From Manduca sexta (taxonomy: Eukaryota > Arthropoda > Insecta > Lepidoptera > Sphingidae): a stretch of DNA of 64,000 bases. The notes below the pieces were generated by a model, which had not been told where the DNA came from, did no database searches, and was given only the letters and a program-made list of their open reading frames with translations. Of the stretch, positions 19,820-30,185 are shown piece after piece. The stretch is from contig NC_051123.1 of assembly GCF_014839805.1 (NCBI RefSeq), positions 2,896,727-2,960,726 on the forward strand. The letters run 5' to 3'. Numbering within the stretch: position 1 is the stretch's first letter; each line of letters opens with the position of its first letter. A program made the position numbers and the translations under genes.

Positions 19820-22628
19820 ATGCAGCGAAGTGAGCTTGATGCCAATCCTTCTGGAAATGTTGCAATGAACAAACTTAATGAACAAGTCGAAGAGAATGCA
19901 TTAAGCAGTGCATCGTATGAAGAGTCTGGCAGTATAAACGATATTGCAGAAATAGATTTGAGGTTTGTTTCAAATTTTTTATTTTATAGCATAAGTAAGG
20001 CTTATACTGAGGCCATACCACGGAGGACAGGGGTATACTAACATCAAAGGACATTGGCAATAAAAATCTACGACTTATTGAGAACGACATTAATTGTGGC
20101 ATTAACCTAATATTTAAATTAACAATAGCAATCTCTTTTTGTTACCGCTAGCGAAAATTAGCCAACCAGAACAAAGTTTTCTTTACGCGTTTACTAATGA
20201 CTTATTTTGATTGGCTTATTTTCCAGATGGATTGAATATTAAGATCGGATTACTAATTGAAATAGGAAATATGTATTTATTGTTTAAGTTTTAATTTAGG
20301 CGCTTAACATTTTTATTAATATTAAGGAATAGGACTTAATTAAAGATTAGTACTTTTAGTCCTAAATATTTAGAGTTGATTAAGTAAAATATTTTTTTAT
20401 TTACAGCCTACTAGAAAAAATGGAAAAAGCGGTGAAGAGAACTAGAGAAGATGAAGATTTTAACATAAGCCAAAAAAGTAAAAAAGTTGACAAAGACACT
20501 TCTAACTCACCAAATACATCCTACGAGGACAATGCGAATCAAGCATTTGATAAAGAGGAAGATATACTAAGCATCGCATTCCGAAGGCGTTTGAAATACT
20601 TTAAAACTGAAATAGGCGTAGAAAAATATACAATGACGTACAAAATTGAAGAAATTGACCTCCTGTCTAATGTGAAATTAGTACTATCAGAATCGTTCAT
20701 CAACGACATTAGAGATGACTTTATTGATTTGGTCGAAGGGTTTACAAAATGCGACAATTTCTATAAAGTTAACTTAACTGCACACACTGAGTTTGTGCAT
20801 AATTTTGTAAACATGTCATGTAATTATGACATACAAAGCTACAATTCCACAATTTACAAAGAAAATGACATAGAATCATCATTTATTACATTACGGAACA
20901 ATTTACGAGACAGAATAGCTTCAGAAGAAAAAGAAATTGGATGGACTCTTAATCGAATAAAAAGTATTACTATGTCTATAAATATATTAAACAGGCATGT
21001 CAAAAATCTATACTATTATATAAAGCTGAAGAGTTTGTTTGTTTGTTTGTTTGTTTGTTTGTTTGTTTGTTTGTTTGTTTGTTTGTTTGTTTGTTTGTTT
21101 GAACGCGCTAATCTCAGGAACTACCGGTCTAAACTGAAAAATTCTTTTTGCGTTGGATAGCCCTTTGTTCGTGGAGTGCTATAGGCTATATATCATCACG
21201 CTATACCCAATAGGAGCGGGGCAGTAATGGCTAATCTCAGGAACTACCGGTCCAAACTGAAAAATTCTTTTTGCGTTGGATAGCCCTTTGTTCGTGGAGT
21301 GCTTTAGGCTATATATCATCACGCTATACCCAATAGGAGCGGGGCAGTAATGGCTAATCTCAGGAACTACCGGTCCTCAAACTGAAAAATTCTTTTTGCG
21401 TTGGATAGCCCTTTATTCGTGGAGTGCTATAGGCTATATATCATCACGCTATACCCAATAGGAGCGGAGCAGTAATGGCTAATCTCAGGAACTACCGGTT
21501 TCAACTGAAAAATTCGTTTTGTGTTGGATAGCCCTTTATTTGTGGACCGCTATAAGCTATATATCATCACGCTATGACCAATAGGAGCGGAGCAGTAATG
21601 GCTAATCTCAGGAACTACCGGTTTGAACTGAAAAAATCTTTTTGTGTTGGATAGCCCTTTGTTCCTGGAGTGCTATAGGCTATATATCATCATGCTATGA
21701 TCAATAGGAGCGGAGCAGTAATGAAACATGTTGCAAAAACGGGGAAAATTATGAGTTTTGAGAGCTTCCGTTGCCTGCGCTGCGTAAACGGTTAAAGTTA
21801 TGCAACAATGATGTATGACGGGATTGTTTCACTTAAAAAGTTCTAAATAATATAACAAAGTCCCCCGCTGCATCTGTCTGCCTTAACGTGTTAAACTCAA
21901 AAACTACCTAACGTATTAAGATGAAATTTGGTATGGAGACAGTTTGAGACCCTGGGAAGAACATAGGCTCCCGGGAAACTGCTATTTTTATAACGGAAAA
22001 CTTTAGCCTGAAAAACTTTATAACGTGGGCGGAGCCGCGAGCAAAAGCTAGTACTTTTATAAAACTACCTGAAGACATTAGAACTAAAAAGGCCTTGATC
22101 AATGTCCAAAATTCTGATACACTATGTTTCAAATGGGCTTTATTGTCAGCACTATATCAAGCACGCATCAGTTCAAATCGTGTCGTATCATACGCAATGC
22201 ATGGCTACAAATTGAAAATGGGCGGCGTTACGTTCCCAGTCATACTCAGCGATATTCAAGAAGTCGAAGATCTTAATGGAATAAGCATTAATGTGTATGG
22301 ATTGTCCTACAATTCTGATTCGAAAAAGCATGAAGTGATAGGCCCTCTGTATCTTACGGTGTCTCGTAAGGAATGTCATGTTAATTTACTGTGTATTTAT
22401 AATGAAGGGGTACATCATTATTGTTATATAAAAAACTTATCTAGATTGATATGTAAACAGGTGTCGGCGTCCGAGCATGCAATTTACGTATGTGATGGTT
22501 GCTTACATTATTTTACGAGAAAGGATAAGTTAGAAGGTCATCAACGGGAAGGTTGTTTACAATTAATCCCAGAGATACCAACTGACGAACAAATTAGTAA
22601 GTTATATATAAAACGATTTAAAGAGTAA
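19820..22628 (+). CDS. Gene E: N-terminal, C2HC-bearing region of a Polinton/virus-type family B DNA polymerase protein, split by a Helitron
   Basis: Start ATG at 19820. Exon 2 ends at 19962 (donor GTTTGT) and joins in phase 2 to 20407 (acceptor TTACAG). The frame then runs to the Helitron at 21007 (about 247 residues) and resumes at 22053-22628 (191 residues plus TAA). The first part has an acidic/polar start, a basic KRTREDEDF segment, and SSFITLRNNL with GWTLNRIKSI. The second part has INVQNSD.CFKWALLSA, TFPVILSDIQEVE, ISINVYGL, HHYCYIKNLSRLI and a CDGC-x12-H-x4-C finger. From family knowledge, this ordered set precedes the exonuclease and polymerase domains of Polinton/virus-type protein-primed polymerases scattered in arthropod genomes. 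Here the frame stops just where that exonuclease domain would begin, so no enzyme activity is expected. Direct joining across the Helitron ends shifts the frame. It may be a domesticated fragment recently broken, or still expressed if the Helitron is spliced out. Confidence 0.6.
21030..21101 (+). repeat. GTTT tetranucleotide microsatellite
   Basis: About 17 GTTT units near the 5' end of the Helitron; the related copy at 32896-32914 has only a few. Because the unit is 4 bp, GTTTGT donor-like hexamers occur in every reading phase. Confidence 0.8.
21108..21723 (+). repeat. Five tandem 123-125 bp units
   Basis: Units start CTAATCTCAGGAACTACCGG at 21108, 21231, 21354, 21479 and 21602, and each ends GAGCGGRGCAGTAATG. 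Later units diverge slightly more from the first. Confidence 0.85.
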
Positions 22629-22739
22629 TATTCACATGCAAACGATTTGCTTTTTTTATTCTTGAATGAGTCATTAGCACTAATATTAAAAAATCGATTT
22701 AGTGACTGGGAAATCTAATAAAGCTTCTAAATCTGCCTA

Positions 22740-22965
22740 GTTGTATTACAGTACAACTGGAGTGCTGAGGTCTCGGGTTGAATCCCCAGGTCGGGCAAAG
22801 TGATATTAGTTTTTAGTCAGTATCAGCCCCAGCTTCGAATTTATGCCCGATATGACGATTGGCTAGCCATTATTACATCATGGGACAGAATAGACACGGT
22901 GAAAAGCGGGTGGACTTGTTACGCCTCTGCCTACGTGCCTAGTAAATAGGTGTGAGTGTGTGCGT
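22740..22965 (-). repeat. Family G SINE-like repeat
   Basis: Reverse copy: GGGTTGAATCCCCAGGTCGG (B-box-like end), ATGCCCGATATGACGATTGG, ACATCATGGGACAGAATA and ACGCCTCTGCCTACG. Confidence 0.6.
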
Positions 22966-23079
22966 TATATATAATTATTTGTTATGGTTGAAAAAATATT
23001 GTAAATTACTCAAATAAAAAATATTGTAATCAACTGATGCATTTTATTTCCTAGTGCATTTTTTCCATCTTCCTTTGAA

Positions 23080-23358
23080 TGCCGAAACGTGCTTGCCGTT
23101 CGCCTGATGTAAGCGATACGACCGTTCATAAACAGTAGAAACACCAACACTTGGAATTAGAAAGTATTGTTTGGTATTCCACTGCGCTCGCCATCACGAG
23201 GCATGAGATGTTAAGTCTTTATTATGTCCAGTAATTACACTGGCTATAATGTCCAAGTCGGAACACAACAGTGACTACACACTGCTGCTTGGCGGCAGAT
23301 ATAGACATTGCGGTGGTACCTACCCAAGCGGACTCGCACACATGAGAGACCTACCACC
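23080..23358 (+). repeat. Family B dispersed repeat, near full length
   Basis: Contains GTGCTTGCCGTTCGCC, GTATTCCACTGCGCTCGCCA, CACACTGCTGCTTGGCGGCA and CTACCCAAGCGGACTC. Confidence 0.7.
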
Positions 23359-24054
23359 AGTGTGTGTTATTTTAGTATATACGACAGTAATTAAGTTTTT
23401 TTTTTGTTTCAATTTAATCTACTGGAAGTATAAACAGTTTGCCTCAGTCATATCATTTAATAACAACATTCAGACGCTAACTGTCGCGTTAGCAATTGCG
23501 CGATTTCAAAATTGTTTTTTCAAAGAACAATTCTCATTTGAGTTCGTCTTCGCTGTTAGCTTATTGCAGATATAAAATTCCGATGTTGATGTTTTAATGT
23601 ATTCTACAAAGTATACACTTTAAATAAGAACATTAAAAATTAAAAAGAATTTGATAATAAAAAAAGAAAATGCTATTAAAAATGTCACGTACATACAATG
23701 AGCTAGGGCAAGCTTGGGCTTTTTAGAGGCAGGCAGAAATATAGGCTACATTATAGATATGGGTTGCTATAGGCTACTGATTGCCACATGATGCAATGTT
23801 AACAAATCTCTATCTATTGTTAGGAACTGAAGGGATTTGGAATAAAATAAAATAAATATCACTGACTACAGAAATACTTTCACTAATATTTCACCAACCA
23901 AGCGACTTATATAACTTGCCAATGATGAACTGCCTCGGTCAAACGCTCAGTGTCTTATAGCAAAAGATGTCACAAGTACCCGCACAATATTTTTTTTATT
24001 GTAATACTAGTTATTTATTTCACAATCGTTGTTGTTTCATCCTCTCTCAGTGAA

Positions 24055-24300
24055 CGTCCTGAGCCGAGGTCATAAAGTTATTCCCGCTTAAATCCCGACC
24101 CACGAGATTTTTTCACAACCACGCGACTTCTTCACCAGTAATCGTTATATTGCAGTCAAATTACATAAAACCGTGATGTACTATTAATTTAAACCTTCCT
24201 CAAAAATTGCACTATCTTCTAGTAAAATCCGTATAAAAATCCGTTCAGAAGATTTTGAGAAAATCGATAACATACAGACAGACAGTTTTTGGGGATTTTT
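24055..24300 (-). mobile_element. Helitron-related fragment
   Basis: Shares AATCCCGACCCACGAGATTT, TCTTCACCAGTAATCGTTAT and AGATTTTGAGAAAATCGATA then ACAGACAGACAG with 57999-58290. The CTAG/hairpin end is eroded here. Confidence 0.5.
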
Positions 24301-25149
24301 TTTTTTGGAAGTTTAGAGCAATATTATCCACAGCAATAAAATCGAGGTTCGTGTGTTTCTGGAGCGGTGTGACGGTGACCGCGGTCCGCGCTATAAAGTT
24401 TGCTTTTTTTTGTCAAAACTTAGCCGCTACTAGTCATACTGTATGCGAATTTTATCTTTTGTTTCATACCTACAGTTTAATGTCGTTAGGAGCAAACTTG
24501 CCTGACGGTGAGCAACACAAATGCCCTTAATTGTAGCTATAAATCCAAACTTAATGAGAAAGCAACGCGGGGTATTGCAAATCAATCGGCAAAAAATGTT
24601 AAAAAAAATAGAAAGAAGCAATACGCACACATGACGTCATCGAGAATTAGAAGCGTGCGAAAAAAGAGACAGAGCTATATAACTACTACGCGCGCACTCC
24701 AGCACATTTTAATATTTGAAACATGAATTACTGCCTCATTCCTTTGACAATTTTAGTACAATTTTCACAGAAGGCCTTCTATTATATTTGCTGTTACATG
24801 TACAATAAAGTGCAAATTCAAACAAAGGAACAAACTCTCTTGTGCCGATCATCAATTGAAACAATACTGCTGTTCTATTTCTTTACTGTAGTAAAGTTCC
24901 TTTGCCGTGCATAAGTATATAAAAGGTCAGTAAAGTCTGAATAATTAGTACTAGACCATGTAGCGAAACGGTTATATTAAACTGAAATGTACAGCTGATA
25001 TACCGCGGCATAGCACGGCATGTTTCTGGTGATTCAGGTCGAATGGTGCGATTTATATCTGACGTTGCAACACGGACTTATGACCTCGGATATTCTAGAT
25101 TACAATCGGAATAGGGTAACTTTAATTTGTACATTGCATCACATTTTCA

Positions 25150-25260
25150 GGGGTAGGTAGTGTTACATTGCTAAAGTCGCAAGAACTCCCTGGATGCAGA
25201 CCGCTTTTACCGGTTGGTCTAGAAAACTTTGGCGGAGCCTATGTCCAGCAGTGTGGTTTC
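25150..25260 (+). repeat. LINE 3' end fragment
   Basis: CTGGATGCAGACCGC and GGCGGAGCCTATGTCCAGCA correspond to the WMQTA...EPMSSS-type degraded C-terminus of the same LINE family as 7090-7300. Confidence 0.5.
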
Positions 25261-25344
25261 AAATACTGAAGGAGAATGTCTTGGACATTTTAGCCAGTGT
25301 AATTAGACAGTGTAATGCAATGAAGAAACCAACAAAAAGACGGA

Positions 25345-25515
25345 TCAGACAGAAAATCCCCTTTTCTGTCTGTCTGTATGTTATCGATTTTCTCAAAATA
25401 TACTGAACGGATTTTTATGAAATTTGATAAGGAGATAGTTTAAGACCCTGAGAAGGTCATAGCCTACTTTCCCGGTAACTCCTTTACGCGGGCGAAGCCG
25501 CGAGGAAAACCTAAT
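25345..25515 (+). mobile_element. Helitron-related 3' fragment
   Basis: AACGGATTTTTATGAAATTT, AGTTTAAGACCCTGAG and a hairpin ACGCGGGCGAAGCCGCGAGG, followed by CCTAA where intact copies have CTAG. Confidence 0.5.
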
Positions 25516-25666
25516 ATTACATAAAAAAATATTTGATGACGTAACATTGATTTTGAGAAATAATCATATAAGAAAATATTATAAGTATATTAACAGGATC
25601 GCGGTGTAACTGTTTGTGGCAGCCTTCATATTTCCCGACGGCAATAATATCCAAAGATCATCGTAA

Positions 25667-26166
25667 AGGTGCGTTTCCATGCTGGCCAAGGCTTGACAAG
25701 CATCCACAAGGCACAAGCGTCCACAAATCTCGCTTGGCATTTGGAAGTCGGTTACACGCTTGTGAATGCGTCAGTGTGCTACATACATCCAAGCATGGCG
25801 GACACCGAACTTGTATCGGCTATTACGTTTGGTTTAACGTACTTTTATTTCAAATATAAGCAAAATAAAACAAAAGCAAGGAAACCCCGACGACCACGAA
25901 GATGGTGGATGATAAAGATTCATAGAAATCGTACCAGGTTCGTCGTTTCGTTCGTCGCGAGATCACAACGGCTACGAAGCGCGCGCCAACGTGTGAACGC
26001 GTCGCAAGCGCTTGCCGCAAGCGCCCTTTGATCTGTGTCTAAAAACCGACACTAGACCGGATCGGATACAAGCGTCCACAAGCTCACGAAGGCAAGCCAA
26101 ACACCCTCTTTGCACGCTTGTGTTTGTGGACGCTTGTCAAGCCTTGGCAAGCATGGAAAGGCACCT
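25667..26166 (+). mobile_element. PIF/Harbinger-type DNA transposon, internally deleted (500 bp)
   Basis: Long terminal inverted repeats (AGGTGCGTTTCCATGCTGGC on the left; on the right the complement of AGGTGCCTTTCCATGCTTGC) extend through GCCAAGGCTTGACAAGC on each side. The flanks are TAA at 25664-25666 and 26167-26169, the 3-bp duplication typical of PIF/Harbinger. The interior keeps a short transposase-like frame. Confidence 0.75.
25795..26031 (+). pseudogene. Transposase N-terminal remnant inside the Harbinger-type element
   Basis: The frame begins MADTELVSAITFG and reaches RRPRRWWMIKIHRNR, a basic RRWW pattern seen near the start of Harbinger-type transposases. It stops after about 78 codons, and the nuclease region is absent. 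Many CpG and CGC-rich codons fall near its end. It cannot encode a working transposase. Confidence 0.5.
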
Positions 26167-26354
26167 TAAGTGTTGGCTATCATCTTATTGGGTATATTTA
26201 TGGCGTCACAACTCACTCAATCACAAACGGAAACAAAATATCAATATAAACATTTTACCTTATTGTATTTATATGATTTGTCAGCAGAAACATGAGATTA
26301 ACAGTAACTTAGATAAGTTTGTCATGAAATTTAACCACACAATAAATCGACTTC

Positions 26355-26620
26355 CCTCTGAGGCAATTCTTGTGCGTTTGGTCTCCACGCCGAATGCACG
26401 CCCATGCACGGGGGACATTTGTCGCGGCTCTAGACACACAGTTAAGTGTGTATACCTCATGGTTGCCAATACATATTAAGGCATATAAGGGCTCGAGGAC
26501 ATTGCCTGGAATTCTTCCCTCCTCCCATCCTAAGAGGTTTCCTTATACTTCCCCCACATTGTCTTCTCAGCTACCTTACCATCAGGTGCATTGGGATCTT
26601 TAGCCGTACACATAAAAAAG
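26355..26620 (+). repeat. Family H repeat ending in the family A tail
   Basis: GAGGCAATTCTTGTGCGTTT, CGCCGAATGCACGCCCATGC and CTTCCCTCCTCCCATCC, then TACCTTACCATCAGGTGCAT and TAGCCGTAC: the head is family H, the last 50 bp are the family A tail. Confidence 0.6.
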
Positions 26621-27285
26621 AGCATTTTAAAAAAAAATTAAAATTCTGAGGCATTATATTAACATCTTATACTTAAAGTAGTGCAATGTTGTGTAGGTCT
26701 TTGTAGTCTAAAATTCTTGATATTGTTGCTATTATATAAGATTTGTGTACCATCAAGGGGATGAATTGTTCGTCCTATTATCCAGTTGTGTAAAAATTAT
26801 AAAATAACTCATCAAAATAAAAAATAAAAACTTACCGCATATGATCTCTTTACATCCTGTAACCACACCACTGAACCAAACCTGGGACATTAAAATTAAA
26901 ATATTTTTCGGATTTTATCGCGGTTTTAATAGTTTACTTTTTCTCATTATGCAAGCCTGGGACTTCATTGGAACCGAACGCATTCTCCCCAGTAAACACT
27001 TAATACTGCACACTACACATTTTCGTAAGCGCCAGTCCGACTGGATATTGATAGGCACCGCTGTTGTCTATTTCTGTCGCCGATCTGCAATAATCGTGTT
27101 CTAGCTTAAAACTAAGCTTGGAACGAGTTCCTTCAAAGACAGGTTTATTTGTTACAGCATTTAATATATCAAACTACCCTCATTTTACTTTAGCATTTTA
27201 TTGAAATTCAGAATTAATCCTACTAATATAATACATAGGGAAAATTTTAATAAATTTTGTATGTATACATTTAAAAAAAAAATTA

Positions 27286-27423
27286 CTCCTCAGCAGTCGA
27301 TATAATTATGCCGGCCTGTTGGAACCGGATATACACAGGCTGATCCCGGAACGCGACATACGTGAGCCACTATGGCGTGTTTAAACACCTAGTGTACCGT
27401 GGTCACTATAAAATATATCCTGG
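27286..27423 (-). repeat. Family A dispersed repeat, 5' two-thirds
   Basis: Reverse copy: CAGCAGTCGATATAATTATG, GGAACCGGATATACACAGGC, TGATCCCGGAACGCGACA and TATAAAATATATCCTGGC. Confidence 0.7.
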
Positions 27424-27673
27424 CAACAGCAAAACCTCTAAAAGTTCAATTGTTTACAAATATCAGTGATATAACTTATATTTGTTTCAAAGTTCGTGCA
27501 TTTAATTCACAAGTTTCAAGGGGAAATAGACAGTTTCACGCGTGGGTTGAAAGAGGACGACTAAGGGACGACGCACGCTACTAACTTTTAGTTGGTCGAC
27601 AATTTTGTGTAATAAAAATAAGTTGACAATTTCCGTGTAACAAATATAAAGAATTCTTTGAAATAAAACTATT

Positions 27674-27850
27674 CCACTCGGTTTTTTATACTATTATTTT
27701 CTCCCGACGTTTCGAAGACTGCAGCATTTATGATGACGAAGCGGATTGAGCTGTTGTTCATCCGAAAAGTCAAAATTACAATATTTTATCATTACTATAT
27801 ACATTTTATTATATTTATATATCTACCTACATTTTACAATTATGCAATAT
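27674..27850 (+). repeat. Family I dispersed repeat
   Basis: TTTTCTCCCGACGTTTCGAA, GTTCATCCGAAAAGTCAAAA and CTACCTACATTTTACAATTA; also found at 58668-58800. Confidence 0.5.
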
Positions 27851-28879
27851 TTTTAAAAATTTTAGAAGAAAGCATTCGACTTTTTCTTCTCTTAAAGGTT
27901 TGTTGGTTTCTTTTTTCTTAGTAAGGTAAACGTACACTATGCCAGTACAATACATTGTGTCGGGTCATTTTATTTTTGTTGCAAATTAAGAAAATAGCCG
28001 GTAAAGTCATGATTTTTATAATACCATATCAACAGTAGTTTAAATACAACCAAAATAACACGATTTTTAATATTAAATAATAATTTTAAACGCCGTGTCG
28101 AGCCTCCGAATGTGTCAATCGCAACTACACTAGTTCCGTAATGATCTTTTGTCGGTGAGCGTAAGGGACAGTGTATATATATTTCATAAGGTTTTTATAT
28201 GATATTGGTAAGTTAATTTAATATAAATTTGTGAAATTATTGATTAGTAATTATCAACAGAATGTTGTATAGCTAATTCGAGTTGTTACAAAGCAAATTT
28301 TTAGAGAAATTGTAATTTTTTGTGACTACCGTCATAATGTGCACAGGATGAAGGCGGTGAACTATATTGCGTACGTATGCCGCAATACTGGCAAATCGGT
28401 CCGAAATGATTTTGTTGTTTGTTTCAAATTGGTGTTAAGTTTATTTATAAATTTAATAATGAAGGCAGATTATTGTTAGGTTATTACGGTTTATATATTT
28501 TTTTTATTTTACCTCTTATAAACGAGTCTGAAATGATTACTCTTTATGTCAAATTAACGAATTGGCGGAGTATGTAAACGTTAAATTAATGTTATTTTAT
28601 AAAATTATAATAAATATTTATTTATATCAATATAGATATAGGAAGTCTTCTATATTATTTAGAAATTTTATTAAAATGATTTAATTTAATCCGTTTTTTT
28701 GACTAATGTTCTTTATTCTGTTATACCCAGAGTATAATTTGGGGAGAAGGAAAAAAAATAAAAAATGGCATATGATAATTTTTTTCTTATTTTTCCCGGG
28801 TATAGAACGGAAATCCCGTATTTTTTCGATTAAGGCATTTGTCCCTTATAGGGTGAAAAAAAATTGGCAAACCTAAGCA

Positions 28880-29155
28880 CATGCCTCCTCTACTACTGAG
28901 AGGGATTAGGCCTTAGTCCACCACGCTGGCCTAGTGCGGATTGACTGACTTTATATATCCTCGAAATTCTATTTTGAAGAATTCTCAGGTATGTATGTTT
29001 CCTCATGATGTTTTTCTTTACCGTTAAAGCGAACAATAATTGATAAATAATACACACGTAATTTAAAAAAATCAGAGGTGTGTGCCTTGGGTTTTGAACC
29101 TGCGGACATTCGTTGCGACAGACCATTTCATTCCTAACCAGGTTTCGCAATATAT
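28880..29155 (-). repeat. Family C tRNA-derived SINE
   Basis: Reverse copy: CCTCCTCTACTACTGAGAGG, ATGTTTCCTCATGATG, TTTACCGTTAAAGCG and GGTTTTGAACCTGCGGACAT. Confidence 0.7.
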
Positions 29156-29645
29156 TTACCTACCAGATAATTTATGTGTCGGTAAAAACAAATTATTAAT
29201 AATTTTAAATGTGCGCAAGAACTTAATCTTTTTAAATTCCATCAAGAAATGGTAAGAGTCCGCAAAAGCCATTTGGTAAATATTTTATAAAGTATCAAAA
29301 CGTCCCCGGGGTTGGACCTTATTTGAGCTCTGATATTTTTAGTGATAAATAATAACAATTTTGGATATTTGACGTCTATGCTAAAGGTAAAGCGTGTTAA
29401 ATAAAACAACAGATATATTAAAAGGTTTAATAAACAATTTTAATATAAATTATATGGAAGTACGTTCAGACTTCAGTTTTTTTTGCTTGGAAACATAAAT
29501 TAAAACAATTCATTGGAAGTAAAGACAAATTATAAATGGCACTAAACATAATAAATAAAGCTGTAGGTATGTTAAATATCTCTAACATCTACGTAAGAAA
29601 GCACCTACTTCACGGTGTCTGGTTCCAGTCAAATATAATACGTAA

Positions 29646-29965
29646 GGAGCCGTTGAAGTTTTACGTAACACAATTTGGGGTCTTGTAAAACGTTATGATG
29701 CATTACAGGAGCGGGAGGGGGGTTCTCGTACAAAGCGTTATGTAACATTAGTTTTTTTATTTTAAAACAATAACGAAGGTATTTTAGCGACTTTCCGATA
29801 TTTTGCGTAAAATAATTGTGAATACTACAAAAAAAATATATCACTTTAGAGTTACATAACTTTTGGAGGTGGGGCGTACAGGAAAACGTTACAGCACATT
29901 ATAGGAGGGGCTGGGGGGTTAAAAAATCTTCAAAAAAATGCGTTACGTAATACTTGAACAGCCCC
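29646..29965. mobile_element. TAA-flanked inverted-repeat element (320 bp)
   Basis: Ends read GGAGCCGTTGAAGTTTTACG and, on the complement of the right end, GGGGCTGTTCAAGTATTACG; both continue into TAACGCA/TAACACA-like sequence. TAA lies on both outer sides (29643-29645, 29966-29968). There is no coding capacity. PIF/Harbinger-like by its 3-bp duplication; the superfamily is not certain. Confidence 0.6.
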
Positions 29966-30029
29966 TAACAACCTAACTCAAAAGTCGTCCCGTCAGATAT
30001 TTTTTCATGGAAACAGGCCCATGGTATAC

Positions 30030-30185
30030 TTTAAACAGTTGACACAATTATGCCGGCCTCTTTGAAGCCCTTTGTTTATATTAATACCATATTCACAAGT
30101 TGATCCCGGAACGCGACACACTTGGGTGCTCTGATGAGTATTAGACTTCGGGTACAGTGGTCGCTGGGTGGATATAAAATATCGC
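30030..30185 (-). repeat. Family A dispersed repeat, 5' two-thirds
   Basis: Reverse copy with GACACAATTATGCCGGCCTC, GTTGATCCCGGAACGCGACA and GGTGGATATAAAATAT; the middle is diverged. Confidence 0.6.

Larger units (their letters stand above)
21007..22051 (+). mobile_element. Non-autonomous Helitron (1045 bp) inside gene E
   Basis: Starts TCTATACTATTATATAAAGC after an A and ends in CTAG before a T, with a GC hairpin (GCGGAGCCGC) about 10 bases before the end. These are the TC...CTRR ends and A|T target of Helitrons. It encodes no Rep/helicase. Inside are a GTTT run (about 21030-21100) and five tandem units of 123-125 bp. The copy at 32859-33513 is a close relative with two units. Confidence 0.8.

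Noticed and set aside
21108..21723. Five regular 123-bp units considered as a functional array
   Set aside because: The units lack unique spacers and recur in another Helitron copy, so they are an internal minisatellite.
25614..25859. Frame crossing the left end of the Harbinger-type element
   Set aside because: It starts outside the element, reads through the terminal repeat, and has no family resemblance.
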